A stretch of DNA of 64,000 bases from Owenia fusiformis (lineage: Eukaryota > Annelida > Polychaeta > Sabellida > Oweniidae), in the NCBI GenBank assembly GCA_903813345.2, contig CAIIXF020000004.1, forward strand, positions 1,817,525 to 1,881,524. Direction: 5' to 3'. Position numbers and translations under genes: made by a program. Positions 42,198-54,922 of this stretch are shown in pieces. Below the pieces are notes generated by a model. It was not told the origin of the DNA and did no database searches. It worked only from the letters and a program-made list of their open reading frames with translations. Positions within the stretch are counted from its first letter, which is position 1; every line of letters begins with the position of its first letter.

Positions 42198-43420
42198 CTA
42201 TGTAAATACCTCTCAAGTAAATGGCAATGGCAAGTATATTACACTGTTTTCTATGTAATGAGGTTATCTATGTAAACACCTTTCCAAGATGGATGCTCTA
42301 CTAATATAAACACCTCTCTAATATGAACACCTAACTCTCTAGAGTGAACACCTCTCTAATATAAAGACTCATATCCAGGTTTAGTCCTTTGGTTAAATAC
42401 CCAGGACATCTATAAATACCTTGATGTCTAAGTTGCAAAAAAAATCAGTTTGCATTATATTTTCAGATTAATCAAAATTACTACAAAGAGAAAAATGTCA
42501 ATGGTTGGGTGGTGGTTGAATTTGAGGAAGACCTAAAACATTCCTACCACAATTAGCCAAAATATGTATGATCAGGAGGACATGGTTAATAGATTATGGA
42601 TCTAGAATTACTACCTCCAATAACACATTTATTTGACAGGAATCTCTTGTAAAATCTGTTCTTTGCATTCATTTTCTCAGGTTTCTATGTGACACATCCT
42701 AAAGTTACAGTAAAATTCTTGCCTATAAATGGGTTGAGTAAGTACTTATTGTTGGTGCTAATCTAGCACTGAATTTGACGAAGAGATGTTTATTTTCTAC
42801 TACCCCTAAGGTAGAAATACTTTTGAGCTCCAAAATAATTCATATCAATTTCCTAATTATCGCTTTGGCTTCATTTTAAAAATTGACAACTTTGGCGTCT
42901 TTTTAGGAAATTTAACCTTTTTTGGAATATGAGCCTTAATTTATATGAAATAAGGGCAACCCCAAAAAAATATGTATAAATAAAAATTTCCCCTCTTTTT
43001 ATTCCCAGTTCCGCCCCTGAAATATTACCATGTGAAGACATACAGTCCTAAAACAGGACAAATCATTAAATCTTAGCAGTTGAGGTGTTAATACCTCATT
43101 ATTTTCAATTTTATTTACTTAGACCCAAACTGGTGAAAGTTACATGATTGTTTATCAACTGTTTTAAGGTAACGATATGTCTAAACTACAATTTGTTTGT
43201 AATTGTAAAAGTTTAACTTTTTATTAGGTCACTTTTATATATAGTTAAGCATTCTGTTAATATGTCATCATTTGTAAAAATTGAAAGCATATTCATCATA
43301 CAGTAGTTAGTATCAGACTTTAATAGCTATGGCCAATAGGGTACCTCTAGCAAACTGAAAACAAACTGATTCTCCATTGACTCCTATGTTAAATCACTTA
43401 CACATTGCATTTTTTCTGTA
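42198..43420. other. Non-coding stretch; decayed TIR family DNA to about 42390
   Basis: From 42200 to about 42390 the words AACACCT and CTCTCTAATAT recur and the segment ends in CCAGGTTTAGT, like the inner part and right end of the TIR family. The remainder contains no gene that I can support. Confidence 0.4.
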
Positions 43421-43425
43421 AGATT

Positions 43426-45045
43426 GTTGACAATCTGCAATCTGAATTGCAATCTGTTCTATACTTCTCTCTCAATGTTACAATGTGCAGATTGTTGCAA
43501 TGTGTGCAATCTGCAATCTGGATTGTACAATCTGTTTTATACTTCTCTCAGAATGGCCAACAATCTTAACAATGTTAGCAATGTTGCAATGTGCAGATTG
43601 TTGCAATGTGTGCAATCTGCAATCTGGATTGTGCAATCTGTTTTATACTTCTCCTTTCAGAATGACCAACAATCTTAACAATGTTAGCAATGTTGCAATG
43701 TGCACATTGTTGCAATGTGTGCAAACTGCAATCTGGATTGTACAATCTGTTTTATACTTTTCGCAGAATGGCCAACAATCTTCATAATCTTAGCAATGTT
43801 GCAATGTGCAGATTGTTGCAAAGTGTGAAATCTGCAATCTAGATTGTGCAATCTGTTTTATACTTCTCCCCTCAGAATGACCAACAATCTTAACAATGTT
43901 AGCAATGTTGCAATGTATAGATTGTTGCAATGTGTGCAAACTGCAATCTGGATTGTACAATCTGTTTTGTACTTCTCCCCTCAGAATGGTCAACAATCTT
44001 AACAATGTAAGCAATGTTGCAATGTATAGATTGTTGCAATGTGTGCAAACTGCAATCTGGATTGTACAATCTGTTTTGTACTTCTCCCCTCAGAATGGTC
44101 AACAATCTTAACAATGTAAGCAATGTTGCAATGTATAGATTGTTGCAATTTGTGCAATCTGCAATCTAGATTGTACAATCTGATTTATACTTCTCCCCTC
44201 AGAATGGTCAACAATCTTAACAATGTTAGCAATGTTGCAATGTGCAGATTGTTGCAATGTGTGCAATCTGCAATCTGGATTGTGCAATCTGTTTTATACT
44301 TCTCGTCTCAAAATGGCCAACAATCTTAACAATCTTAGCAATGTTGCAATGTGCACATTGTTGCAATGTGTGCAAACTGCAATCTGGATTGTACAATCTG
44401 TTTTATACAACTAAGAATGGCCAACAATCTCAATAAACAATCTTAACAATCTAAGCAATGTTGCAATGTGCAGATTGTTGCAATGTGTGCAAACTGCAAT
44501 CTAGATTGTACAATCTGTTTTATACTTCTCCCCTCAGAATGGTCAACATTCTTAACAATGTTAGCAATGTTGCAATGTGCAGATTGTTGCAATGTGTGCA
44601 AACTGCAATCTGGATTGTGCAATCTGTTTTATACTTCTCTCAGAATGGTCAACAATCTTAACAATGTTAGTAATCACTGGCGGATTAGGGGGGGGGGGCC
44701 TGGGGGCCCAAATTGGGCCCAAAAAAAATTGTGGGCCAAAAAAGGCCTTAAGGGCCCAAAAAGTGGGCCTTTTTGATCATTACTGGGCCTTTTAAGGCCT
44801 TATTTTTTAATTTCAGGCCAAATTTTGAAGAAAATGGGCCTCACAATTTCAAAATTTGGGCCCACTTTTGGGTTTTAGGGGCCCAAAATATTTTTTAAGA
44901 CCTGAAATTTGCCCCCCCCCCCTTGTTGGTTCCCAGATCCGCCCCTGGTAATGTTGCAATGTGCAGATTGTTGCAATGTGTGCAATCTGCAATCTGGATT
45001 GTGCAATCTGTTTTATACTTCTCTCAGAATGGCCAACAATCTTAC
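43426..45045. repeat. 105-110-bp satellite, about 13 copies, interrupted
   Basis: Units contain TTGCAATGTGCAGATTGTTG, CAATCTGCAATCTGGATTGT and ACTTCTCCCCTCAGAATGG. The spacing is 105-110 bases with small indels. GCAGATTG and CAATCTGC lie 12 bases apart within a unit, so each can form a hairpin. A transposon insertion at 44675-44947 splits off the last copy. Long plus-strand cysteine-rich frames here are by-products of the repeat. Confidence 0.9.
44675..44947. mobile_element. hAT-like miniature element inserted into the satellite, 273 bp
   Basis: Left end CACTGGCGGATTAGG, right end CCCAGATCCGCCCCTG; the complement of the right end begins CAGGGGCGGAT. GTAAT is found directly on each side (44670-44674 and 44948-44952), consistent with a short target duplication. 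The interior is GGGCCCAAAA-rich. The clean interruption of a satellite unit proves insertion. Confidence 0.75.
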
Positions 45046-46040
45046 TCACAGTACTGCTTTTATTAATATTCCAAAAGAATTATCTTATTTTAATAGTATT
45101 TTTAACTATTGTATTTCTAGGGAAGTTATTGTATCATAATGTATGGCTGTGGGTTTTGAGTTCTATGATGGTCCAAAGGCTCAATCCAAGAGAGACCTTA
45201 TTAATTAAATATATAATCCTCTTTGTATTGGTCTTATAGCTTTTCACAATTGTAAACAACAAAAGGCTGAAGACGGAGATACAAGATGTCATCGATTTTA
45301 GATGGATTTGTAGTTTTGACCAGATCAGAGTGCACTCACCTGCTTTCAGTAAAGGGTTAAATCAAAATTGACCAGGCAATTGTTGGTAACACTTTTATTT
45401 TTTGATAGACAATGACCATTGTTAGAACACACATTTCAAAAGTTGAAACTAATTTGATTTCCAGTGAATAATTTGGATTCAGATATCATCTTGAAAATAG
45501 AATAGGCCTAAATGGATTCCCCTCTCAAAGGATATCAAAGACTAGAGATGAGTTTAAAGTAATTAACTTTTGAAAACTTTTTCGGATGGGATTTCTATTT
45601 TCTAAAATAATATGCTTTATTTCATAATGATACAAGATACTTTTTTAAAGACCATTCGGAAATCTTGTTAGCGCAAAATTAATGAATATAATTTTATGTA
45701 CATATATTTTTCATTGACACACTTGATATTTAGTGAACAATTTCTGCATTTTAAACTTTCACATAATTTCCATAATGATTGAATTATGGTACATTTATTA
45801 GTTATCACATAACAATAATAAATATAGGACTTTGCAGAATAGAAAGTTTAAAATGGAAATGTCTTATTGAAATGTGAAAACTCTGCATTGAGCGCTCTAA
45901 CATTGAAATAATAAAAGATTTAAAATTCTTGCACCAATCTTAAGCTGACTCCAATAGTGTACACATTATATTGCACATTATATTTGCTATTGAGTAACCA
46001 TCTAAATAGTTTACTATTACAAAGATAGTGTATATCCTAT
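45046..46040. other. Non-coding stretch between satellite blocks
   Basis: AT-rich DNA with no gene or repeat that I can support. Confidence 0.4.
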
Positions 46041-46044
46041 AATA

Positions 46045-46395
46045 ATATTAATTATTAACATTGCACAATCCACATTGCAACAATATTCATATTGCAACAA
46101 TGTTAAGGTTATATTAGATTCTGAAAGTATAAACCATATTGCAACAATCTGCACATTGCAACATTGCTAAGATTGTTAAGATTGTTTGCCATTCTGAGAG
46201 AAGTATAAAACAGATTGCAACAATCCAGATTGCAGATTGCACACATTGCAACAATCTGCACATTGCAACATTGCTAAGATTGTTGCCATTCTGAGAGGAG
46301 ATGTATAAACAGATTGTGCAATCCAGATTGCAGATTGCAGCAATGTTATATTTCACATTGTTAGATTGCAACAATCCAGATTGCACATTGTTTTT
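46045..46395. repeat. Inverted, diverged block of the 105-110-bp satellite
   Basis: On the minus strand this carries the same words as 43.4-45.0 kb (CAGATTGTTGCAATGTG, AATCTGCAATCTGGATTG, AGAATGGCAA) in about three incomplete units. The two blocks are 1 kb apart in opposite orientation. Confidence 0.8.
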
Positions 46396-46584
46396 GGGTA
46401 CCTACTGGCCATGATTGGACTTTAATACTGTTAGTTTGTTAATTGTAGCAATATTCCTTAATGAGATATAAGGATCTCAATTTCTTAGAGTGGCCCCTCA
46501 AGAGCAAGTATTGATGGAGTTTTACTATACTAGTACTAGTGAACATTGCTTAATTTATCAATAGACTCAATAGATTAGTCAAGG

Positions 46585-47700
46585 AAAATGCTCAATGAAG
46601 TATTCTAGGCAAATGCTCAATGAAGTATTCTAGGCAAATGCTCAATGAAGTATTCTAGGCAAATGCTCAATAAAGTATTCTAGGCAAATACTCAATGAAG
46701 TATTGTAGGCAAATGCTCAATAAAGTATTCTAAGCAAAAGCTCAATGAAGTATTCTTGGCAAATGCTCAATGAGGTATTCTAGGCAAAAGCTCAATGAAG
46801 TATTCTAGGCAAAAGCTCAATGAAGTATTCTAGGCAAATGCTCAATAAAGTATTCTAAGCAAAAGCTCAATGAAGTATTCTTGGCAAATGCTCAATGAGG
46901 TATTCTAGGCAAAAGCTCAATGAAGTATTCTAGGCAAAAGCTCAATGAAGTATTCTAGGCAAATGCTCAATAAAGTATTCTAGGCAAAAGCTCAATGAAG
47001 TATTCTAGGCAAAAGCTCAATGAAGTATTCTAGGCAAATGCTCAATAAAGTATTCTAGGCAAATACTCAATGAAGTATTCCAGGAAAATGCTCAATGAAG
47101 TATTCTAGGCAAATGCTCAATGAAGTATTCTAGGCAAATGCTCAATGAAGTATTCTAGGCAAATGCTCAATAAAGTATTCTAGGCAAATACTCAATGAAG
47201 TATTGTAGGCAAATGCTCAATAAAGTATTCTAAGCAAAAGCTCAATGAAGTATTCTTGGCAAATGCTCAATGAGGTATTCTAGGCAAAAGCTCAATGAAG
47301 TATTCTAGGCAAAAGCTCAATGAAGTATTCTAGGCAAATGCTCAATAAAGTATTCTAAGCAAAAGCTCAATGAAGTATTCTTGGCAAATGCTCAATGAGG
47401 TATTCTAGGCAAAAGCTCAATGAAGTATTGTAGGCAAATGCTCAATAAAGTATTCTAAGCAAAAGCTCAATGAAGTATTCTAAGCAAAAGCTCAATGAAG
47501 TATTCTTGGCAAAAGCTCAATGAAGTATTCTAGGCAAATGCTCAATGAAGTATTCTAGGCAAATGCTCAATAAAGTATTCTTGGCAAAAGCTCAATGAAG
47601 TATTCTAGGCAAAAGCTCAATGAGGTATTCTAGGCAAACGCTCAATGAAGTATTCTAGGCAAACGCTCAATGAAGTATTAGCAAATGTGCAATGAAGTAT
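46585..47700. repeat. 25-bp satellite, about 45 copies, with higher-order structure
   Basis: Unit CTCAATGAAGTATTCTAGGC plus AAATG, period 25 with hardly any indels. Variants (TAAAG, GAGG, TTGGC, AAGC, AAAAG) recur in fixed order: the series starting at 46661 is repeated at 47161, exactly 500 bases or 20 units later, and a five-unit block repeats within it (46731 and 46856). Confidence 0.95.
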
Positions 47701-48859
47701 TCCAGGCTAATGCTGAGTGAAGTGATTTCAGGTCAAGCAATTAGGGAGGGGGAAGGGGATTAACTTTCATTACATCATTTTGGTGTAAAAGGAGTGAAAT
47801 ATAAAATAAATATGATTTACAAAGACTGCAGCTTTCTACTGAAAATGTTTTCACCACAACCAATATAATATGCTGGTGAGAGCCCTGTACACCCCCCCCC
47901 ACTATCAGTTACTCCAATCAGCCTAATCAATATTGTATAGTAGAGTATTTACACTACCCTCCAAAAATCTGGAAACCAATACTCCCCATAAAATCAGCTC
48001 AGTGTAAAAGCCTATTTAGGTCCCAAATATTTGTTTGAAAACCTGATCGGGTGAAAAATGAGTAAGACAAATTCAATGTATTCTTAAAATTCTCCCAAAA
48101 CATGTATGCAACATGTGGCCCTGCTGAGTGGACTTGGGTGTTTCCAAATTTTTGGAGGGGAGTGTAACTGGAGAAAAACATGGCCAATTGGGTAATTGGT
48201 ACATGTAAAAGATTAGAGAGATTACATAACAATTTGTCATTTCACAGCACTGTTTGTGAGACTGAATTTGCCAATTGTGCTAGAAACTGTATTCAACTTT
48301 TTCAGGTAAGGCATTCTTACTCTTGGAGTACTTAGGACATTCTCCCTATTAAGAATTCATTCAGGTAATACAGTTGTCTGGCTTATAAAATGGATGTATT
48401 GGACTATTGTTGTTTAATTCTTGGGTCTAATTTTTAAAAATATCTGGCCTAGATTTTAAAAACGTATAAAAATATTCCAAAAGATTTAGAAATATATGGA
48501 TCATGGTATTTCCATTCCATGCACCATCTATCAAAATGTATTGTTCTCTATAAGTATAAAAATATTCAAAAAATTTGATAAAAAATCTATGCGAATTTTT
48601 AGGCTGAAAAGTGCCTTTAAGAACATATGGAGCTGTGTTGAGTTTTACTTCCTGAGTTTTATTTATTAGTTTCTGGATTTGTTTTGTCAACATAAGTGTG
48701 GCAATAAAAACATGGTGGTCTCATTTTATAACATTACTCTTCTGAAATTACTTCTGTTTAGTAGTTGTACCCTTTGAAAGAGCTGTAGCTCATCTAGACT
48801 CTTTGAACAAAGATAATCAGTTTTTGATTTTGTCTTTTACCTTAAAATAAAACCTTGAC
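47701..48859. other. Non-coding stretch, nothing recognised
   Basis: No supported gene. Short minus-strand frames at 47999-48232 and 48427-48693 lack recognisable motifs and splice context. Confidence 0.4.
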
Positions 48860-48985
48860 AACTGGAACACCTTTGGTACCTCTTAAGTGTATCCATTTGG
48901 GAGGTGTTCCACTCTTAGAGGTTGACATCAAGTGACTTGCTTATGAGACACTGACAAGTTTTTCACCTTGCAGGTTTTACTGTAT
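48860..48985 (-). mobile_element. Relic of the TACAGTRAAACCTGT TIR family
   Basis: On the minus strand it reads ACAGTAAAACCTGCAAGGTG near 48981, then TGTCTCATAAGCA and later GGAACACCTCCC. These are the same words, in the same order, as the element at 49927. The right end is not clear. Confidence 0.5.
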
Positions 48986-49926
48986 TTGCCTGATCAAAAA
49001 AATCATGACGATACTATTTGCTTATTAATGTTTACATCCAAAGTCCCATTACAGGATATGAACATTACATTGGAGATTATTAAGACTTAACATGTCCATT
49101 TGTATTATTAGCATCAAAACTGTAAAATCATTTGAATTAGCAAGAGTAAAGTGTGGTTGATCAGAGCATAATCTTAAAATAACTCAAAAGCCAAAGGTGT
49201 TCAAAAGCCAAAAAATCTCAACAAAATATCCTGAGGAAAGCACTGAAGAAGGGACAACTCAGCGCCTCCCTCGAAGCAACACTTAAAATTAAACTACTGA
49301 AATAACAAGTGAGAAAATCTGTGTCATAAATCTGTTCTACATCTGTGTTTTTTCTTGCCAAATATTCAGTAAAAGATAGTGTAATTAAGCAGAGAAATTC
49401 CACAATTCTCTAACAACTTCAACACCTTAGTCTACATGATCAAAATAATTCTATAACTCACATCGCAACCCTTCTACTGGATCTTCGAAATAGACCCACA
49501 AACAACTGAAACCTTATATACAAATCAAGATGTTAATTGAGGCACTTCTTTCAAATTGATTAGTATTTATGAAAATACATGACCTAACATTGATATTTTG
49601 GACAAAATAATTACATTGATTAACAGTGGCCTTGAAGCTATTATTTTACATTACTGGATTCAAGGTGTTAGAAGTTATGTCACTCAAGACCAATAAATAT
49701 TTGATTGCTATCTCTAGTTTCTAACAGAATGACAGGTGTCAGTAGCACAGTGATAGATCCCAGACTCCCAGAAACCCTCAGGGACCTGTCATTTTTCTCA
49801 TGTAAGAGTGTTTGTAAAATATCATGTAATGTGTATCTATTACAAATGCAAATGTCCAGTTAGATTCTGTAATTATATGATTTTTAGACATGTTTTGATT
49901 GATGTTTTGGTTGCATTTTGTATATA
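48986..49926. other. Non-coding stretch, nothing recognised
   Basis: No gene, RNA or repeat that I can support. Confidence 0.4.
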
Positions 49927-50095
49927 GTAAAACCTGTTTTAGGGAACACCTTTTTCTAATGAATACCTGTCTCTCATAGGCACACTTCCTCGACACATAC
50001 TCAACTGTGTACATACCCTCTCTGTAGTGAACAACCTATAGTGAACACATTTTTTGTGGCTCCATAGGTGTCCAATGTACACAGGTTTCACTGTA
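49927..50095. mobile_element. TACAGTRAAACCTGT-family TIR element, copy A
   Basis: Left end TAGTAAAACCTGTTTTAGGG, right end TGTACACAGGTTTCACTGTA; the complement of the right end starts TACAGTGAAACCTGTG. GAACACC/GGTGTCC words sit inside both ends. About 169 bp, non-coding, non-autonomous. Confidence 0.65.
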
Positions 50096-50458
50096 TTTAT
50101 ATTTGCCAGTTTTGGTACACAGTTCCAAAAAGGCATGATGAGTTATTAGTTATGTAATTTACTCATGTTCATTTATTTGTTATGTGCACATATCATTTTG
50201 CCACCCTCTCCCTTCATTCACGTCTCTATCATGAATATTATAATATGATTTGATTCTATATTTTGAGGCTATTTCAATTACGCTTTGCATCCTCCCACAA
50301 GTTATTATGTCATTATTATTAAGTTATAACAATTGGTCATATATTGTTAATAAATAGTATTTATTAAATCAAGTTTAACATGAAATGCTATCATATTAAG
50401 GACTTAGTCATTTGTGGTCTATATTACTAATTATCAAGTAGAGAAAATTTTAGTTTCC

Positions 50459-50612
50459 AGTTAAACCTGTAAAGTGGATCACCTTTGTAAGTGAAAGAGA
50501 ATCCGAAGACCAACTGACTTAATGTTAAATGAACCTCTATTAGTGGAACACCTCCCAAGGGGAACATTTTTCAGTGGTACCAAATGTTTTCTACTAATAC
50601 AGGTTTTGCTGT
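50459..50612. mobile_element. TACAGTRAAACCTGT-family TIR element, copy B
   Basis: Left end AGTTAAACCTGTAAAGTGG, right end CTAATACAGGTTTTGCTGT. The inside has GATCACC and GGAACACC, plus GACCAACTGACTT, which is also found in the copy at 62945. About 154 bp. Confidence 0.65.
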
Positions 50613-51484
50613 TTCTCGGATATATGCATTTGACCCATGACATTTTGGCCCATACCACCATCAATGCCTCCCCCCTCCCCGTACCTATCTATTCCACAGG
50701 CTGATCCCATAAATAATGAAACAGTCATGCTTAATAATTGTATTTCTTTAAACAAGTTTAGTAAGTCATAAAGCCATTGCCTCAGACCTGACTCAAATTG
50801 GGCAATTTCTTGAATCTATTTAGAGGCAATTACCACTTTTGGCTTGTGCCCTACCACCCCGTCCCCCCCCCCCTCCTTCCAAAAGTATTAAAATTATATC
50901 ATAAATAATAGGTTACTCATCAATTGTTAGTTCATGTAATTGTTTTTATTGAATCAGGTTTAACAAATTGATAAGTCATCCCCATATCCAAGTCATATTT
51001 TATGTTATCCATACTTCACTTCCTTCAATGATGTAATAATACCCTTTTCAAGATACTGAGATTGCAGCATTAAATAAAGCTTCATATACAGCAATTGGGC
51101 CCAGGGTAATTTTGCAATAATGGATATAATTATTAAGTCCTTGAATATCCAGAGTGACAGATATATCAAAATATATCAGGATATATCACAGAATTTTTTA
51201 TTGAAATGGCTCTAACTTTGACACATTTTGTTCAATTTTATACAAATACGCATTAAAAATGAATGAAACTTTTCTGTTTTCTATGTTATATAATATTGCC
51301 AAAATGAACATCTAATTTAAAGAAATATGCCTAAAGCAAGCAAAAATTGAAAACTGCTTTCGTAATTTAAGTGCTAAAAGAAAAACAAAATCATTGTGTG
51401 ATGGAATGCACAAATATAGTGAATCTGTCATTGTTTATGTATTATTGTATTGTTTTGAGTTATTTCTAGGGGTTCGATTGTTTT
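50613..51484. other. Non-coding stretch, nothing recognised
   Basis: AT-rich DNA with a poly-C run near 50863. No gene is supported. Confidence 0.4.
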
Positions 51485-52535
51485 GCAGATATTGGCATTT
51501 ATTTTCTTCCTCCAGAATTTTCCTGGTGTTTTCTGATTACTTGATGCTGAGGAAAGACTATTGGAAAGTGGTTAGGTCAAAACATTAATTTGCAGCAACC
51601 TACCCTTTTGAATAGTTTGTTTTTCATTCCTCACCTCCTCTTTGAATATGAGATAATCATTTGGTCTGGCTTAACCTGATCAGTACGGGTCAAGTAAAAT
51701 AGTAACTGGTGTTTATTTCATATTCATTTTTTCATAGTATAGTGTAGTATAGTGTACTATGGTATAGTGTAGTGTAGTGTAATGTAGTGTAGCGTAGCGT
51801 AGTGATGTATAGTATAGTATAGTATAGTATATAGCATAGCATGCGTAGTGTAGTGAAGTATAGTAGTATAGTATAGTGTAGTGAAGTATAGTAGTATAGT
51901 ATAGTGTAGTGTAGTATAGTGAAGTATAGTAGTAGAGTACAGTGTGGTTTAGTGTAGTGTAGTAAGTATAGTAGTATAGTATAGTGTAGTGTAGTTTAGT
52001 GTAGTATCTTATCGCATTGCACATTTATTTCATATTCACTTTTCAGTATAGTATTGCATTGTAATATTGCATTGGAAAAGTAGTATAGTATAGTGTAGTG
52101 TAATGTAGTATAGTATAGTATAATATAGTGTAGTGTAATGTAGTATAGTGTTGTGTTGTAAGGCCTTAGGTCCAGATATAGTAGGGTATAAAATAAACAA
52201 ATTTTCGATGGCATGAAATTACACTTACACTCTATGGAAGTCTAGAACTGCTACTTTTGGGTTGTTGGCTAAGCATCAAAGCTCTATATAATTTGTTATA
52301 TGCAGAGAGTAGTTGATTACTATGAGTCTATATGCCTCAGGGTACAACCAACCAGGTTTGATTTCTTATATTCCCAGGGTTAATATTAAGTATATTTTAT
52401 ACTTTTTATCCAATACAGATTTTTTGGCAGATAGATATATTGGCATGTATTTTCTCATGGTGTTTAGTTATTGCTGGCTGCTGGGGAAAACACTATTGAC
52501 TGTGACTAAGGGGGCCAAAACATTGATTCCACTGA
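51485..52535. repeat. Old direct duplication flanking a TAGTG/TAGTA microsatellite
   Basis: 51485-51592 and 52428-52532 are diverged direct copies (GCAGATATTGGCAT..., GGTGTTT, GCTGAGGAAAGACTATTG versus GCTGGGGAAAACACTATTG, then CAAAACATT). Between them is a long irregular array of TAGTG, TAGTA and TAATG pentamers at 51737-52014 and 52045-52165. TTTATTTCATATTCA precedes both parts of the array (51712 and 52024), so the array itself was also duplicated in block. Confidence 0.75.
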
Positions 52536-54412
52536 TCATAATTGATTTCTTATATTTCTAGGGTCCTTAATATTTCAAAACAATCAAGCCTTATGTATTT
52601 ACCTCTGTATTTGCAAACCCAGTATTATTACCCTTGTTCACCCCTCCACACTAGTATGCACATCTACACTAGGGTAGGGAAATAGATAATGGGGGAGAGG
52701 CTCGATGCAGGACTATTTATTATAACATCTGATATTATTAGTATCTGTTGGTGTCATCAAAAGATGAATTTGATGTTTACTTTTTTATTAAACCAACCCC
52801 CAAAGTTGTTTATTACTTTTGAATAGTTTATTTTATTTGAGAAGTTTTTCCTGCATTTAAGGATGATAAAAAATCTGCTACATAAAAACTCCAATCAAAT
52901 CAAATAAAAAAACTAAATTCTACCTTTTTATTATATGATTGATCTTTAGTGGCCATAGGGTACTTGCTCCTAAATGCACCTCAGAAAACCTGTAGTATTT
53001 ATAGTAAGAAAGTACAGTATCTTATGCAAGGTTAATGTCAAAGGTCGCCTAGAAGGTCAAGGGTTAATAGCTCATCCTGGTGGCATTTGGATAAAGTTTC
53101 CTGATGTGTAAAGATGTGAAAAAATCTGAGAGGATAATTTGACGAGACATAAGCAATATAGGGATTATATTCAAAATATTATTATACGGTATACGTATCA
53201 ACTCTAACAGGTAGGTTACGAAAATATTTATTTTAACTCCCGATTAAATACCAGGGTTTAAAGTTGTATATATGCCAAAATTACAATTGTAATTAATTTT
53301 AGAACGGACCAATTGTTCAGATTTAACAGGATTAACATTACAGATTTATTTCAGTAAATTAGAAGGCAAAAGAAAGGAATGTGTTATTATGTTAAGATAA
53401 CTTTCAGCCAATCTAACTTTGTTCAACAAGTTTGATTGCGTTTGGAGGCCTTTTGGTTAAGTGTACACAATTGTTGTGTTATTTTGATTTGTATTATGCA
53501 TTTATGTACCAAATGTCAGGATCAGGTTTTTCATGCTTTATTCAGTTTTTTATTCAGTTTTCATGAATAAATAGAAATTATAGATAAAATCACAGATATT
53601 CTAGTAACAAGCACTTACGAGCAGATTAATTTTTACCATTAACATTTTATTTTGGTTTATGTTTTTTTTTTATATATATGAACATTTTAAACTACATTGA
53701 ACATTGTTCAAACTATCAATTAAGTAAAGTTATTCCAGACCATCACCCTTTAACAAAAACAGAAAACTTCATAATTATAAAACATGAATTTTAAGTACCC
53801 TGACACCCGAGAGGCAAGTAATAATTACTATACTCTAGATGAATCTCTTGTAATATGAAGTCAAACTTTAACAAAGTGTTTATTTTCAGAAGTGTTAAGA
53901 ATGATTTATTCATTAAGAATTACGAATGATGCTATTTCACATCATATCTTGAAACAAAAACAACCTAAAAACTTCAGTAAATCATACCCTGAGAGCCTAG
54001 TAATACTTACTTTACTCTAGAACTAATATAATAAATCAAATTCCAACGAGTGTAGTATTTTCAAAAGCATTAAGAATGAACTAGTCTTGACCCTGAATTC
54101 ATGTCTTGGCATATTTTGAAAAAAATACCCCGTGGGTATACTTCCTCAAAATATTATGATTATGCTACTTGAAAATCACTTCGCTTTCAAAATTTTGCCC
54201 CTAATTGTAAACAATGTGAAAGACAGTTTTATTTCATGAATCGTATTTCGTGATATGTTTTTTATAATGGGCTCCTACATTCTATTAACAGAGACATTAT
54301 TGATATATGCTTGGAGAGCGAGTCTACTGTAGTAAGTTGGTTATTGTAGAAGAATGGGGGGGGGGGGCATTAAAGAGACAGTGTTAATTGAATTCTGATC
54401 ATTAATGTACCA
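52536..54412. other. Non-coding stretch; one diverged tandem duplication
   Basis: 53765-53955 and 53956-54125 look like diverged copies of one another (CCTGA...GAG, AGTAAT-ACTTAC-, ACTCTAGA, TTAAGAATGA in the same order). No gene is supported. Confidence 0.4.
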
Positions 54413-54922
54413 AAATTCAGTGCACCATCAAATCTTACTTTATTAAAATTTTGTTTATTGCAGTTTGAAAAGTGTTGCTAATGTTCATGTAATATGCGTA
54501 CCTTTTAACCATGATAACCATAAAATAGGGCATCTTTTTTTATGTGAAATTCGTGATGCCTCTTACATTCAATTCATGTTTTCATATTTCCAAAAAGTAA
54601 TGATTGTATTAATGTCTGTTCATAGGGAACATTGTGGGCAGTTAAGTTATGATTAGAAAGAAAATTTTGGTATATTTCAGGATCAGATAAGGGATGGCAC
54701 CTTTAAATATAGTTTGTGTCATGGGTTAACATTAAGTTCCAATGAAAAGACAAGCTGTAGTACTATATATTAATTACTACGTATACTACACCAATAACTA
54801 GAATCAATTTTGATAAACCAATCAACCAATCAAGCTGATTCAATCAACACAAATCAAACAATCAATTTATCTTGGGTAATTGGATAAAACTTAGTTTAGT
54901 ATAGATATATGAAACTATCATT
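54413..54922. repeat. 510-bp direct repeat, left copy
   Basis: Identical to 58715-59224 with no indel or substitution found by eye (constant offset of 4,302). It flanks the DIRS-type element on its 3' side. The 63-codon frame inside has no known motif. Confidence 0.95.

Noticed and set aside
43424-44795. Several long, overlapping plus-strand cysteine-rich open frames
   Set aside because: They are translations of the 105-110-bp satellite, occur in several frames and on both strands, and vary only with the repeat.
46585-47700. Array of regularly spaced short repeats resembling CRISPR
   Set aside because: Units are contiguous 25-mers without unique spacers, in an animal genome; this is a satellite.
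51713-52214. Tyrosine/threonine-rich open frames on the minus strand
   Set aside because: By-product of the TAGTG/TAGTA microsatellite; no start context, splice sites or domain.
54465-54656. 63-codon frame found twice (also at 58767-58958)
   Set aside because: The duplication simply reflects the 510-bp repeat; no codon-level evidence or known motif.
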